DNA from: JACDER01 sp036394915
GTDB taxonomy: Bacteria; Actinomycetota; Thermoleophilia; Gaiellales; Gaiellaceae
Assembly (NCBI GenBank): GCA_036394915.1
Contig: DASWEE010000120.1
Location: forward strand, 1-64,000
Direction: 5' to 3'
DNA length: 64,000 nucleotides
In this document: positions 1 through 8,375 of the stretch, one piece after another
Layout of the letters: every line of letters begins with the position of its first letter
How positions within the stretch are numbered: the stretch's first letter is position 1
Notes under the pieces: generated by a model
What the model saw: the letters and a program-made list of their open reading frames with translations, nothing else
What the model was told of the DNA's origin: nothing
Databases searched by the model: none
Made by a program: the position numbers and the translations under genes

Positions 1-725
1 CCAAGCGCAAGCTGCTCGCGCTCGATCCGGGCGCGTGCCTCGGCCAGGAGCGTGCCCGCCTCCTGCTCGCGCTCGCTCAACCGGCCTTCACGGGCCGCGG
101 CCGCCTCGGCCTGCTGCTCTGCCGTCTGGGCGAGGGCCTGCTTCTGCTCGCTGAAGGCCTCGTGCCGGGCTGCGAGCTCGGACTCGCGCTCCGAGATCCG
201 CTTCGTGCGCTCCTCGAGCGCGGCACGCTCGGCAGCGATTCTGCGGGCATCCTCGCCGACCTGTTCCGAGCTCTGGACGAGGCGGCGTTCCCTCGCCTCC
301 AGCTCTTCTGCTCGGGCGCCGGCAGCGGCCTCTCGCCGTCCGACTTCGTCGAGGGCGCTGCTCAGCCGCTTTTCCGCGGCTGCGATCGCGTCTTCGCGCT
401 GGACGAGCATCGTGCTCCGCTCCTTCAGCACAGCAATGAGGTTCTGTGCACGTCGTTCCTGTTGCTCGACCAGGGCGAGCTGCTCGACGACGAGTGCCTC
501 GAGCTCGTCGGTGAGGCCGCGTTCGTGCTGATGCAGCTCCTGGCGGGCCGCCGAAAGCTCCCGGTCCCGGGAGCCGATCTGTCCAGCCTGATTACGGAGC
601 TTTCGCTCGCGTTCGATCAGCTTGGCGAGCGCCGATTTGCGGCCTTTGAAGGCCTCGAGCTCTTGTTGAAGCGTTTCGAGATCGGACGAAGGCCCGAGCT
701 CGGATTCAGGCGTTCGAGCCGACAC
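1..725 (-). CDS. Coiled-coil protein, 3' end outside the window
   Basis: An open minus-strand frame of 241 codons starts at GTG 725-723 and runs off the left edge, so the C-terminus is missing. An in-frame TAA lies four codons upstream of the GTG, so no longer start is possible in this frame. No strong Shine-Dalgarno is visible. The translation is dominated by Glu, Arg, Leu, Ala and Gln in heptad-like order (for example ELEALVVEQLALVEQQER), which predicts one long alpha-helical coiled coil. No enzymatic motif is seen. Plus-strand ORFs over the same bases are mirror images of this charge-rich sequence. The composition resembles the coiled-coil protein at 32015-32497. A structural or SMC/DivIVA-like scaffold role is possible but unproven. 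Confidence 0.6.
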   Translation of the reverse strand, partial: MSARTPESELGPSSDLETLQQELEAFKGRKSALAKLIERERKLRNQAGQIGSRDRELSAARQELHQHERGLTDELEALVVEQLALVEQQERRAQNLIAVLKERSTMLVQREDAIAAAEKRLSSALDEVGRREAAAGARAEELEARERRLVQSSEQVGEDARRIAAERAALEERTKRISERESELAARHEAFSEQKQALAQTAEQQAEAAAAREGRLSEREQEAGTLLAEARARIEREQLAL

Positions 726-774
726 GCGGCGATCTTACTTCGATTTTCCCGCAGTTAGCAGGCGATCTCGTCGT

Positions 775-1482
775 CTAAGAAGCAGTCACGTGGTCGAGAA
801 TCAGCTCGAGCATGCGGCAGGAGTGGAGGACGTGCTCGTGCGCGACGGCGCGCGCCCCCGCGGCGCTGCCCGCCGCGATCGCGTCGCGGATCGCACGATG
901 CTGGCGGACATTCTGCTCGTACAGCTCGTCGATCTCGGGCCCGCCCGGCCGCCACTGGCTCAGGAAGGTCCGCCGCGCGCTCTTGGCCGCCCGGGCAACC
1001 ATCGGCGCGCCCGCCGCCGCGTAGATGACGTCGTGAAAGGCGTAGTTCGCCCGCATCCATTCGCCCGTCAGCCTGAAGCGCTCGGTCTCGCCCCGGCTGC
1101 GATCGAGCAGCGCGGCGGTCAGCTCGGCGAAGCGCAGCTCCACCTGCTCGAGGGCGACCAGGTCGTCGGCAGTCATCCGGGGAGTGGCGAGCTCGGTCGC
1201 AAGCGCCTCGAGCTCGGCGCGGATCAGGAACGCCTCGCGCAGCTCCCCGCGGGAGATCTCACGGACGCGGACGCCCCGGTTCGGCACGAACGAGACGAGC
1301 CCCGTCGCGGCCAGTCGGCGTAGAGCCTCGCGCACGGGCGTCCGGCTGACGTCGAACTGCTCCGACAGCTGCTCCTGGCGGAGCACGGTTCCCGGCGGGA
1401 TCTCGCCCGAGACGATCGCGTCCTCGAGGGCGAGCGCGATTTCGTCGGCCTTGGTGCCGTGCGCGTCGCCGTTCGCCGTCAG
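775..1482 (-). CDS. GntR-family transcriptional regulator, FCD (FadR) subfamily
   Basis: N-terminal winged helix of the GntR type (KADEIALALEDAIVSGEI followed by RQEQLSEQFDVSRTPVREAL) and a C-terminal all-helical FCD ligand-binding domain. The conventional GTG at 1386 would remove the first helix of the DNA-binding domain. The frame stays open upstream and the only plausible start before it is CTG 1482-1480, which overlaps the aceA stop (CTGA). I therefore extend the gene to 1482. It is the last gene of the ace operon, translationally coupled to isocitrate lyase, and by position a candidate regulator of the glyoxylate shunt. FCD proteins usually bind small organic acids; the ligand here is unknown. 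Confidence 0.85.
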   Translation of the reverse strand: MTANGDAHGTKADEIALALEDAIVSGEIPPGTVLRQEQLSEQFDVSRTPVREALRRLAATGLVSFVPNRGVRVREISRGELREAFLIRAELEALATELATPRMTADDLVALEQVELRFAELTAALLDRSRGETERFRLTGEWMRANYAFHDVIYAAAGAPMVARAAKSARRTFLSQWRPGGPEIDELYEQNVRQHRAIRDAIAAGSAAGARAVAHEHVLHSCRMLELILDHVTAS

Positions 1483-2738
1483 CGCCGAAATTGGGCCGCC
1501 TCGGTCGAGCCGTGCAGCGCGAGAGTCGAGCTCTCGCCGCCGCTCACCGCGGACGTGACCAGGTCGAAATAGCCCGCTCCCGCCTCGCGCTGGTGGCGCA
1601 CCGCCGAATAGCCGGCTTCCTCGAGCTCGAACTCGCGCTCCTGCAGCCGGACGTAGGCGCTCATCCCCTCGGCCGCGTAGCCGCTGGCGAGCTCGAACAT
1701 GCCCGCATTGAGAGCGTGGAAGCCGGCGAGGGTCACGAACTGGAACTTGTAACCCATCTCGCCGAGCTGGCGCTGGAAGCTCGCGATCGTCGCGTCGTCG
1801 AGGTGGGAGCGCCAGTTGAACGAGGGCGAGCAGTTGTACCCGAGCAGCTTGCTTGGGAACTCGTCGTGGATCGCCTCCGCGAACGTGCGCGCCTCCTCCA
1901 GATCGGGGGTCGAGGTCTCGAACCAGAGAATGTCGGCGTAGGGGGCGTAGGCGAGCGAGCGTGCGACCACCGGCTCCATCCCGTCACGGACGCGGAAGAA
2001 GCCCTCCGGGGTGCGCTCGCCGGTCAGGAACTCCGCGTCAGCGGGGTCGGCGTCGCTCGTCAGCAGCGTCGCGCTCAGGGCGTCCGTCCTCGCGATCAGC
2101 ACGGTTGGGACTCCGCAGACGTCGGCGGCGAGCCGGGCCGCGTTCAGCGTGCGGACGAACTGGCCGGTCGGGACGAGCACCTTGCCGCCGAGGTGTCCGC
2201 ACTTCTTCTCGGAGGCCAGCTGGTCCTCGAAGTGGACGCCGGCGGCGCCCGCCTCGATCATCGCCTTCATCAGCTCGTAGGCGTTCAACGGGCCGCCGAA
2301 GCCGGCCTCGGCGTCGGCGACAATCGGCGCGAGCCAGTGGGTCGAGGTGTCGCCCTCGGCGGCGTGGATCTGGTCCGCCCGCAGGAGCGCGTTGTTCAGC
2401 CGCCGCACGAGCGCCGGCACGCTGTTGACCGGATACAGGCTCTGGTCGGGATAGGTCGCGCCGGCGAGGTTGGCGTCGGCCGCGACCTGCCAGCCGCTGA
2501 CGTAGATCGCCTCCAGCCCGGCCTTGACCATCTGCACCGCCTGGCCGCCCGTAAGCGCCCCGAGCGTCGGCACGTGCTCGCGCTCGGCGAGGAGCGCCCA
2601 GAGCCTTTCGGCGCCGAGCCGCGCGAGCGTGTGCTCGACGGTGACCGTTCCGCGCAGGCGAGCGACGTCCTCGGGCGTGTAGACGCGGTCGATGCCTTGC
2701 CAGCGCGAATCGTCCTGCGGCTTCCCGTTGTGACTCAT
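1479..2738 (-). CDS. aceA: Isocitrate lyase
   Basis: Cleaves isocitrate to glyoxylate and succinate in the glyoxylate shunt, a cytosolic route for growth on acetate or fatty acids. The 419-aa product has the usual bacterial length and the catalytic KKCGHLGG segment around residue 180, with the upstream substrate/metal region WLAPIVADAEAGFGG. The start ATG at 2738 is preceded by a strong Shine-Dalgarno (GAGGAGGG), which overlaps the stop of the malate synthase gene, so translation is probably coupled. The 3' end overlaps the GntR regulator start. Together with malate synthase it makes the shunt complete in this operon. Confidence 0.96.
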   Translation of the reverse strand: MSHNGKPQDDSRWQGIDRVYTPEDVARLRGTVTVEHTLARLGAERLWALLAEREHVPTLGALTGGQAVQMVKAGLEAIYVSGWQVAADANLAGATYPDQSLYPVNSVPALVRRLNNALLRADQIHAAEGDTSTHWLAPIVADAEAGFGGPLNAYELMKAMIEAGAAGVHFEDQLASEKKCGHLGGKVLVPTGQFVRTLNAARLAADVCGVPTVLIARTDALSATLLTSDADPADAEFLTGERTPEGFFRVRDGMEPVVARSLAYAPYADILWFETSTPDLEEARTFAEAIHDEFPSKLLGYNCSPSFNWRSHLDDATIASFQRQLGEMGYKFQFVTLAGFHALNAGMFELASGYAAEGMSAYVRLQEREFELEEAGYSAVRHQREAGAGYFDLVTSAVSGGESSTLALHGSTEAAQFRR

Positions 2739-2747
2739 GCTCCCTCC

Positions 2748-4268
2748 TCAGTCCAGGTGGTCGTAGGCCGGTAGCGTCAGGAACTCGATGAAGTCGTCTC
2801 CGAGCGAGACCCGCTCGAACAGCTCGCGCGCCTCGGTGGTCACACCGTCGCCGGCTTCCTCGCGGATGACCTGGGACACGTGGTTGCGCTCGAAGCGGCC
2901 GTGGCGGATCCACTGCCACACCTGCGATCGCGCGATCTCTGCGGTCGCCGCGTCCTCCATCAGGTTGAAGATCGCCGCCGCGCCGACGCCGTTCAGCCAG
3001 GAGGAGATGTACAGCAGGCCGACGCTCGTGTCGTTGCGCAGGCCCTCCTCTGTCACGTCGCCCGGTGTCGAGGCGACGTCGAGGAGATCGGCGGCGTCGA
3101 CGTGGACGTCGTCGCGCTGACGGTCGAGCTGGTTCGGCCGGTCGAACTCGGCCAGTGCGACCGGGACGAGGTCGGGGTGGGCGACCCAGGTGCCGTCGAA
3201 GCCGTCGCTCGCCTCGCGCACCTTGTCCTCGCGGACCTTCGCGAGCGCCCGCTCGTTCAGCTCCGGATCCCGCCGGCTGGGGATGAACGCGGCCATCCCG
3301 CCCATCGCATGCGCGCCGCGGCGGTGGCACGTCTTCACCAGCAGCGTCGCGTAGGCGCGCATGAACGGCGCCGTCATCGTCACCTGGTTGCGGTCGGGGA
3401 GCACGAACTCGGGCCGCGTCCGGAACTTCTTGATCACGCTGAAGAGGTAGTCCCAGCGCCCCGCGTTGAGCCCGGCGGCGTGATCGCGCAGCTCATAGAT
3501 GATCTCGTCCATCTCGAATGCGGCCAGGATCGTCTCGATCAGGACGGTTGCCTTGATCGAGCCGTGCGGCAGCTCGAGCGCCTCCTCGGTGAAGGTGAAG
3601 ACGTCGTTCCAGAGCCGGGCCTCGAGGCGGCTCTCCAGCTTGGGGAGGTAGAGGTAGGGGCCCGTGCTGCGGTCGAGCAGTCGTCGCCCGTTGTGGAAGA
3701 GGTAGAGGCCGAAGTCGAAGAACGAGCCGGCGACGAGGCTGCCGCCGACCTGCACGTGCTTCTCGGGGAGGTGGAGGCCGCGCGGCCGGACGAGCAGGGT
3801 CGCGATCTCTTCGTTCAGGCGGTACTGCTTGCCCTCCGGCGTGTCGAGCTCGAGCGTGCGGTCGATCGCCTCGATCAGGTTCGCCTGCCCCTCGACCATG
3901 TTCTGCCACGTCGGGGAGTTCGCATCCTCGAAGTCGGCCATGAACACGCGGGCGCCCGAGTTGAGCGCGTTGATCACCATCTTCCTGTCGGTGGGGCCGG
4001 TGATCTCGACGCGACGGTCGAGCAGGTCGGCCGGGACCGGGGCGATCGTCCAGTCGCTCTCGCGAACCTCGCGCGTCTCGGGGAGGAAGTCGGGGAGCTC
4101 ACCCGCGTCGAGGCGCTCCTGGCGCCCTGCGCGCGCGGCGAGCAGCCGGAGGCGGCGGCCGTCGAAGCGCCGGTGGAGCTCGCCGACGAAGCCGAGCGCC
4201 TCGGGGCTGAGGACGTGCTCGGCTCCCTCGACCGCCGGTGCGGTCTTCATTCGGGTTGCGACTGTCAA
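2748..4268 (-). CDS. aceB: Malate synthase (A type)
   Basis: Condenses glyoxylate with acetyl-CoA to malate, the second step of the glyoxylate shunt. The length of about 506 aa fits the A isoform. Seen in the sequence: GPTDRKMVINALNSGA, then FMADFEDANSP with the catalytic Asp/Glu cluster, RPRGLHLPEKH, IKATVLIETILAAFEMDEI and RGAHAMGGMAAFIP, all characteristic of malate synthase A. The listed start is TTG 4268; ATG 4250 would remove six residues and neither has a good Shine-Dalgarno. It lies 7 bp after the 49-aa Cys-rich gene and 9 bp before aceA, so it is the centre of a four-gene operon. Confidence 0.95.
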   Translation of the reverse strand: MTVATRMKTAPAVEGAEHVLSPEALGFVGELHRRFDGRRLRLLAARAGRQERLDAGELPDFLPETREVRESDWTIAPVPADLLDRRVEITGPTDRKMVINALNSGARVFMADFEDANSPTWQNMVEGQANLIEAIDRTLELDTPEGKQYRLNEEIATLLVRPRGLHLPEKHVQVGGSLVAGSFFDFGLYLFHNGRRLLDRSTGPYLYLPKLESRLEARLWNDVFTFTEEALELPHGSIKATVLIETILAAFEMDEIIYELRDHAAGLNAGRWDYLFSVIKKFRTRPEFVLPDRNQVTMTAPFMRAYATLLVKTCHRRGAHAMGGMAAFIPSRRDPELNERALAKVREDKVREASDGFDGTWVAHPDLVPVALAEFDRPNQLDRQRDDVHVDAADLLDVASTPGDVTEEGLRNDTSVGLLYISSWLNGVGAAAIFNLMEDAATAEIARSQVWQWIRHGRFERNHVSQVIREEAGDGVTTEARELFERVSLGDDFIEFLTLPAYDHLD

Positions 4269-4275
4269 CGCGGCT

Positions 4276-4425
4276 TCAGTCGTTCTCGTGGTCGCGTTCG
4301 CAGAAGTCCGGGCAGGTGCACGGCGCCAGCTCCGCGCGGGTGACGATGTAGCTCGACCGGCGCGGCTGTTCGCTGCGTGATGATTGTCCCGACTTGTTCA
4401 GGAGCTTCGCGATGATGCGGTTCAT
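4276..4425 (-). CDS. Small Cys-rich protein leading the ace operon
   Basis: A 49-aa ORF from ATG 4425 with an excellent Shine-Dalgarno (GAGGAGAGGGG). The start is chosen over a longer frame (4479) because the longer version would begin upstream of the predicted transcription start. The product is basic at the N-terminus (MNRIIAKLLNK) and ends in CTCPDFCERDHEND, a CxCxxxC cluster with following acidic and His residues that could bind a metal or act in redox sensing. It is the first gene behind the operon promoter, 7 bp from aceB. I do not recognise the family. A leader-peptide or accessory role for the shunt enzymes is inference only. Confidence 0.6.
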   Translation of the reverse strand: MNRIIAKLLNKSGQSSRSEQPRRSSYIVTRAELAPCTCPDFCERDHEND

Positions 4426-4447
4426 CTCGGATCCCCTCTCCTCGGAT

Positions 4448-4487
4448 TTCGGATCCGAAGTATAGAATAATTGGCCCAAATTTGCAA
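4448..4487 (-). promoter_or_regulatory. sigma70-type promoter of the ace operon with palindrome at the start point
   Basis: On the minus strand TTGCAA (4487-4482), a 17-bp spacer and TATACT (4464-4459) form a near-consensus promoter in an AT-rich island that is unusual for this GC-rich window. The expected transcription start is near 4452. The perfect 12-bp palindrome TTCGGATCCGAA (4448-4459) starts at the last base of the -10 box and covers the start point, the classical place for a repressor operator. The GntR/FCD protein at the end of the operon is the obvious candidate ligand, but other regulators are possible. Confidence 0.7.
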
Positions 4488-4507
4488 GATCAGGCTGTTC
4501 TGGGATC

Positions 4508-5560
4508 CTAATTGCCTGTCTGTGGATCCGTAAACATGCTCCTGAGGCGTTCCGCCTCCTCGTGTGCTTGCTTCTGAACCGCGCGGTCGAGGCGCTCGAA
4601 CGGCTCGATCTGGATGCCGCCGCGCTCGTGCTTCCACGTTCCGGCCACGGCTCCGTCGACGAGGAAGGTGTTCACCGAGTGGGGCGTCTTCGTGTTGAAG
4701 ATTCGCGGGCGGTGGCGCTCGGGGAGGATTCCCGTCCGGCGCGTGTGCACGAGCAGCGTCGCGTCCCAGACCGGTAGGAACCGGACGGGCGCAGGGGTTT
4801 CCGGATCCGGGAGCGGGGCGCGGGGCAGGTCGAGCAGCAGCTCGCCGCTCTCCGACCGGAAACGGCGCAGGCGGAGCCGGTCGAGCGCCGGCGCGATCTC
4901 GCCGACCGGAAGCCCGGCCCAGCCGGCGATGTCCTTTCGCGTGGCCGGGCCGAAGCCGGCGAGGTAGCGCCTCACCAGCAGGTCGAGCGCCTCCGCAGGG
5001 GTGCCGTCCAGAGGCCCGATCCAGTCCTCGGCCGCCGCGAGCAGGTCGGCCCGGCGGCGCTCCCAGGTCCCCGACGGCGGCACGCGCACGAGCTCGTGCC
5101 AGAGCCCGACGCTGATCCCGTGCTGCCAGCCGAGCAATTCCTCGATCTCGGCGGCGCGCAGGGATCTGCCGGCGATCGCCCGGCGCAACCGCTTCGCGGC
5201 GGCGGCCATCGCGGCGTCGTCCACGTCGCGATGGTTCTTGAGCCAGTGCGCGCGCCTGGCCTGCCGGATCGCGAGCGCGAAGGGCCAGTAGTCCTGGGCG
5301 GAGACGAGGTGGATCGTCGTGCGCATGAGCGTCCCCTGGACGACGCTCCGGCGCTCGAGCGCTCTCGTCAGCTTGTCGCGCTCGAAGCCCTCCAGGCGCG
5401 ACCAGAGCCCGATGTACATCGAGGGCGCGTACTGCGCCTGGATTCCGCCGATCCGCTCGAGCGCGCGGGGGAGAGGGAGATCGGCGCGCTCGAGGAGCAG
5501 CTGGCGCGCGAGCAGCGCGCGGTTCAGCTCGCGCTGCGTGAGCGTGCGCTCGACGGCCAC
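4508..5560 (-). CDS. AlkZ-like winged-helix DNA glycosylase (HTH_42 family)
   Basis: A 350-aa protein of the HTH_42/AlkZ (YcaQ) family, all-helical with tandem winged helices. The catalytic QxQ motif of this glycosylase family is present as GGIQAQYAP (Gln41 and Gln43). Family members excise bulky alkylated bases or unhook interstrand crosslinks. Further family segments are TLMRTTIHLVSAQDYW and the C-terminal AGTWKHERGG. The start ATG 5560 places the family N-terminus (LTQRELNRALLARQLL) at residue 7. It stands alone between the ace promoter and a secreted protein gene. Exact substrate specificity cannot be read from sequence. Confidence 0.8.
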   Translation of the reverse strand: MAVERTLTQRELNRALLARQLLLERADLPLPRALERIGGIQAQYAPSMYIGLWSRLEGFERDKLTRALERRSVVQGTLMRTTIHLVSAQDYWPFALAIRQARRAHWLKNHRDVDDAAMAAAAKRLRRAIAGRSLRAAEIEELLGWQHGISVGLWHELVRVPPSGTWERRRADLLAAAEDWIGPLDGTPAEALDLLVRRYLAGFGPATRKDIAGWAGLPVGEIAPALDRLRLRRFRSESGELLLDLPRAPLPDPETPAPVRFLPVWDATLLVHTRRTGILPERHRPRIFNTKTPHSVNTFLVDGAVAGTWKHERGGIQIEPFERLDRAVQKQAHEEAERLRSMFTDPQTGN

Positions 5561-5569
5561 CTCGTGAAG

Positions 5570-6409
5570 CTAGCCGACGGTTCCCTGCGCGGTGTTGTTG
5601 CTGAGATCGGGGTCCGGCGTCGCCGGGGTTGCGACCGCGGACCAGCTGGCGGAATCCGGTAGGACCAAGCCGATCAGGAACTTCTCGCTCTCGTTCGGCT
5701 CGATCCGCGCTATGCAGAACTGGAATTCGGTCGAGGAGGACATGGTGTACATGGGGTTGTCATCTCGCAGTTCGGTGCTGCAGTTCGTGCTCGTTGTCGT
5801 CGAGCCGCCTTTGATCGTCGCTCCCAACGGCAACCGGTAGTCGACCAGAACACGAATCGCCGGCCCAGGGCCTCTGTTGGTAATCGTCACTTGACCCATT
5901 GGGAGTCCGTAGTGGTCGCCGGGGCCCATCGCCACCGCGATATCGGCCAGCGCTGGGCCGGCTTGGGCCATCATTGGCAGCACGATCAGGTTGTTCGAGA
6001 GATCGGGGTCTAGCTGCCGTGCGAGTACGCTCACCATGACGTGGCCGATCACGTCGTTCGTGGCCGAAAGCGTCAGCGGCGTGTTCTTGTAATGGCCCGG
6101 CGAGAGACCTCCAAGGCTGCAGCGGGCGCCTGCACTCGTCGCCCGGCAAAGCTGGTTCGCGGAGGGTGCGAGCTCGACGCCCGGGGGAAGCGAGAGAAAA
6201 GCCGTCACCTCGGTCGCCTTCCGCGAGCCTGTGTTTGTGACGAGTAGGCGGTACGAGGCCCTCCCGCCAACGATGAGGTCAGGCCCGATCAGGTTCACTG
6301 CGACATTCGCCCCACGCGGATGAGCGGCCCCGGCGACACCTGGGCTTATACCCGTCGAGATGACAACCAGGAGAGCCATCATGGCCACTCCGAATCGAGG
6401 TACTCGCAT
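5570..6409 (-). CDS. Secreted DUF11-repeat protein
   Basis: A 279-aa protein with an N-terminal signal peptide (hydrophobic VAMMALLVVISTGISPGVAG, likely cut after AGA near residue 29). Two Ig-like DUF11-type repeats follow, each starting with a pattern like VTNTGSRKATEV or ITNRGPGPAIRV and each ending in the diagnostic DPDLSNN. A few paired cysteines suggest disulfides. Such domains occur in secreted or wall-associated proteins and carry no catalytic activity. It ends 10 bp from the AlkZ-like gene, with no evident functional link. Confidence 0.7.
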   Translation of the reverse strand: MRVPRFGVAMMALLVVISTGISPGVAGAAHPRGANVAVNLIGPDLIVGGRASYRLLVTNTGSRKATEVTAFLSLPPGVELAPSANQLCRATSAGARCSLGGLSPGHYKNTPLTLSATNDVIGHVMVSVLARQLDPDLSNNLIVLPMMAQAGPALADIAVAMGPGDHYGLPMGQVTITNRGPGPAIRVLVDYRLPLGATIKGGSTTTSTNCSTELRDDNPMYTMSSSTEFQFCIARIEPNESEKFLIGLVLPDSASWSAVATPATPDPDLSNNTAQGTVG

Positions 6410-6487
6410 CGGTCCGATGGTTCCACAGATCAGGTGCCGACGTGACTACCCGAACAATTTCCTCACAAATCGGTCCGGCCGACGCGT

Positions 6488-7210
6488 GTGTCTAAGCTAG
6501 GTCGCTTGCGGAAGCGCCTCCTCCTCGCCCTCGGGCTCGCACTCGTCCTGGCCGCCGCCGGCTTGGCGGCGCCGTCGGCGACCGTTCCGCGGCCGCACAT
6601 CGTCTGGAAGCCGATTCCCTTCCCGGCCAAACGGAGGACGGAGATGGCCGCCTACGCGAGAAAGCACTACGGCATCAACCGCTGGCAGCTAGTCCACCCG
6701 CACGTGATCGTCGAGCATTACACCGGCACGAGCTCGTTCTCGTCCGTGTTCAACTACTTCTCCTCGGACGCGCCCGACCCCGAGCTGCATGAACGCCCTG
6801 GCATCTGCGCGCACTTTGTGATCGACTCGGACGGGACGATCTACCAACTCGTCCGCACGAGCATCATGTGCCGGCACACAGTCGGGCTCAACTACACAGC
6901 GATCGGGATCGAGCACGTGGGGACGAGCGACGGCCAGATCCTCGCGAACTCGCGCCAGATGTCCTCGTCGCTGAAGCTGACGCTGTGGCTGATGCAGAAG
7001 TTCCAGGTCAAGCTGAAGAACGTGATCGGCCACAACGAGAGCCTGACGAGCCCGTACCACCACGAGCTCTACAAGCCCTGGCGCTGCCAGACCCACGGGG
7101 ACTGGAACTACGCCGACATGACGATCTACCGCGGAAAGCTCCACAGCTTCGGGAAGCGCTACGGGCTCAAGCTCGGGCCGATCCCGGGCCAGCGCCCGTC
7201 TCAGTGCTGA
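6488..7210 (+). CDS. Secreted N-acetylmuramoyl-L-alanine amidase (Amidase_2/PGRP-like)
   Basis: A 240-aa exported protein with a basic N-terminus and a hydrophobic signal segment (LLLALGLALVLAAAGLAAPS). The amidase_2 fold is recognised from HVIVEHYTGTSS (zinc His), CAHFVIDSDGTIYQLV, YTAIGIEHVG (catalytic Glu region), VIGHNES (zinc His) and the region around the PWRC segment. It would hydrolyse the amide bond between muramic acid and L-alanine in peptidoglycan. The start is GTG 6488 without a clear Shine-Dalgarno. Its 3' end overlaps a decayed antisense gene. It diverges from the DUF11 protein gene across a 78-bp gap. Confidence 0.85.
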   Translation: MSKLGRLRKRLLLALGLALVLAAAGLAAPSATVPRPHIVWKPIPFPAKRRTEMAAYARKHYGINRWQLVHPHVIVEHYTGTSSFSSVFNYFSSDAPDPELHERPGICAHFVIDSDGTIYQLVRTSIMCRHTVGLNYTAIGIEHVGTSDGQILANSRQMSSSLKLTLWLMQKFQVKLKNVIGHNESLTSPYHHELYKPWRCQTHGDWNYADMTIYRGKLHSFGKRYGLKLGPIPGQRPSQC

Positions 7211-7446
7211 GCGCCTCGGCGAGGTGCTTGGGCGCAACGGTCAGGTAGGCGTCCTCGACGATCCCGGCGAGCTCGTCCCACTCGAAGGGACGGTCGGGCG
7301 CATACCGAGCCAGCCGCGGTACCCGACGTAGGGCGGGACGAAGAAGGGCTCAGGGTCGGCCTCGACGAGAGCCGCCTGCATCCCGTCGGGGCCGCGCACC
7401 AGATCGCCAGGCGGCCGTCGTCGTGGTGGTTGTCGAGGTACATGAC
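7205..7446 (-). pseudogene. MmcQ/YjbR-like fragment, truncated and twice frameshifted
   Basis: Directly after the uppS stop the minus strand encodes VMYLDNHHDDGRLAIWCAAP in one frame. DGMQAALVEADPEPFF and VPPYVGYRGWLGMR follow in a second, and DRPFEWDELAGIVEDAY and LTVAPKHL in a third. Joined, these match the MmcQ/YjbR domain (FxxDHHHxDGR, PPYVG-RGWxG, WDE...EDAY..VAPK). Each frame change needs one base restored within a C run (near 7389 and 7293). About 35 N-terminal residues of the family are absent because uppS occupies that place. The locus is best read as a gene remnant rather than one sequencing slip. Confidence 0.6.
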
Positions 7447-7453
7447 GAACAGC

Positions 7454-8299
7454 TCAGCGACCGAACCGGCGCCGGCGATGCTGGTACGTCCGCAGTGCGC
7501 GGAGGAAGTCCAGCTCGCGCAGCTCGGGCCAGTAGACGTCCGTGAAGTAGAGCTCGCTGTGCGCACCCTGCCAGGGGAGGAAGCCGCTCAGCCGGACCTC
7601 GCCGCTCGTGCGGATGATTAGGTCGGGGTCCGGCTCGCCGGCGGTGTAGAGATGCCCGGCCAGGGCCTCCGCCGTGATCCGCTCGGCCATCTCCTGCGGG
7701 CCGAGGCCCTCCGTGGCCAGCCGGTCGACCAGCGCGCGCGCCGCGTCGACGAGCTCGTCGCGGCCGCTGTATCCGAGGGCGATGTTGAGCCGGAGGCCGT
7801 CGTTTCCGGCTGTCGCTTCCTCCGCGGCGCGGATCGATTGCCGAAGCGGCTCGGGGAGGTCGTCGACACGGCCGTAGACGCGGATCCGGACGGACTGCCG
7901 TCCGTGCAGCTCGGCCAGGAACTCCAGCTTGCGCGCGACCACCTCCAGCAGGCCCTCGAGCTCTTTCCTGGGGCGCGTGAGGTTCTCGTTCGAGAGCGCC
8001 CACACCGTCACCTGTCCGATCCCGAGCCGGACGCACCAGTCCAGGAGCTCGTCGAGCTTGTCGGCGCCCGCGCGATGGCCCTCCGCCGGCTCGCGCAGCC
8101 CGACGATGCTCGCCCAGCGCCGGTTCCCGTCGAGGATGACGGCCACGTGGTCAGGGAGCGGCAGGCCCTGTACCTCGTGCCGGAGGCGATTCGTGTAGAG
8201 CCTGTACAGCGGAGCGAGCAGCAAGCGCGACGGCACCCGCCAGGGGAGGACGGTCCGCGTGGATTCGGACATCGGAAGCGAGCGAGGCTCGACGGTCAC
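7454..8299 (-). CDS. uppS: Isoprenyl transferase (undecaprenyl diphosphate synthase family)
   Basis: Adds isopentenyl diphosphate units in cis to make the long polyprenyl diphosphate carrier used for cell-wall synthesis. Family motifs: VAVILDGNRRWA (catalytic Asp57 in this numbering), WALSNENLTRP, LNIALGYSGRDE and RTSGEVRLSGFLPWQ, ending in the usual basic tail YQHRRRRFGR. 281 aa from GTG 8299; ATG 8272 (MSESTR) is an equally good start and keeps the whole domain. It works upstream of UppP (11163-12032), which recycles the same lipid, though the two are not in one operon. Confidence 0.93.
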   Translation of the reverse strand: MTVEPRSLPMSESTRTVLPWRVPSRLLLAPLYRLYTNRLRHEVQGLPLPDHVAVILDGNRRWASIVGLREPAEGHRAGADKLDELLDWCVRLGIGQVTVWALSNENLTRPRKELEGLLEVVARKLEFLAELHGRQSVRIRVYGRVDDLPEPLRQSIRAAEEATAGNDGLRLNIALGYSGRDELVDAARALVDRLATEGLGPQEMAERITAEALAGHLYTAGEPDPDLIIRTSGEVRLSGFLPWQGAHSELYFTDVYWPELRELDFLRALRTYQHRRRRFGR

Positions 8300-8375
8300 G
8301 TGGTCCGATAGTGAAGCGCAGACGGCTTCGGTTTGCGGGCACTACCCGACGGGTACCGGCGGCGGGGGTAAGGAA

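Noticed and set aside
1491..2774. 427-aa plus-strand ORF opposite aceA
   Set aside because: Composition (Arg, Gly, Val, Asp mosaics) and exact overlap with an unmistakable isocitrate lyase show it is a high-GC antisense shadow.
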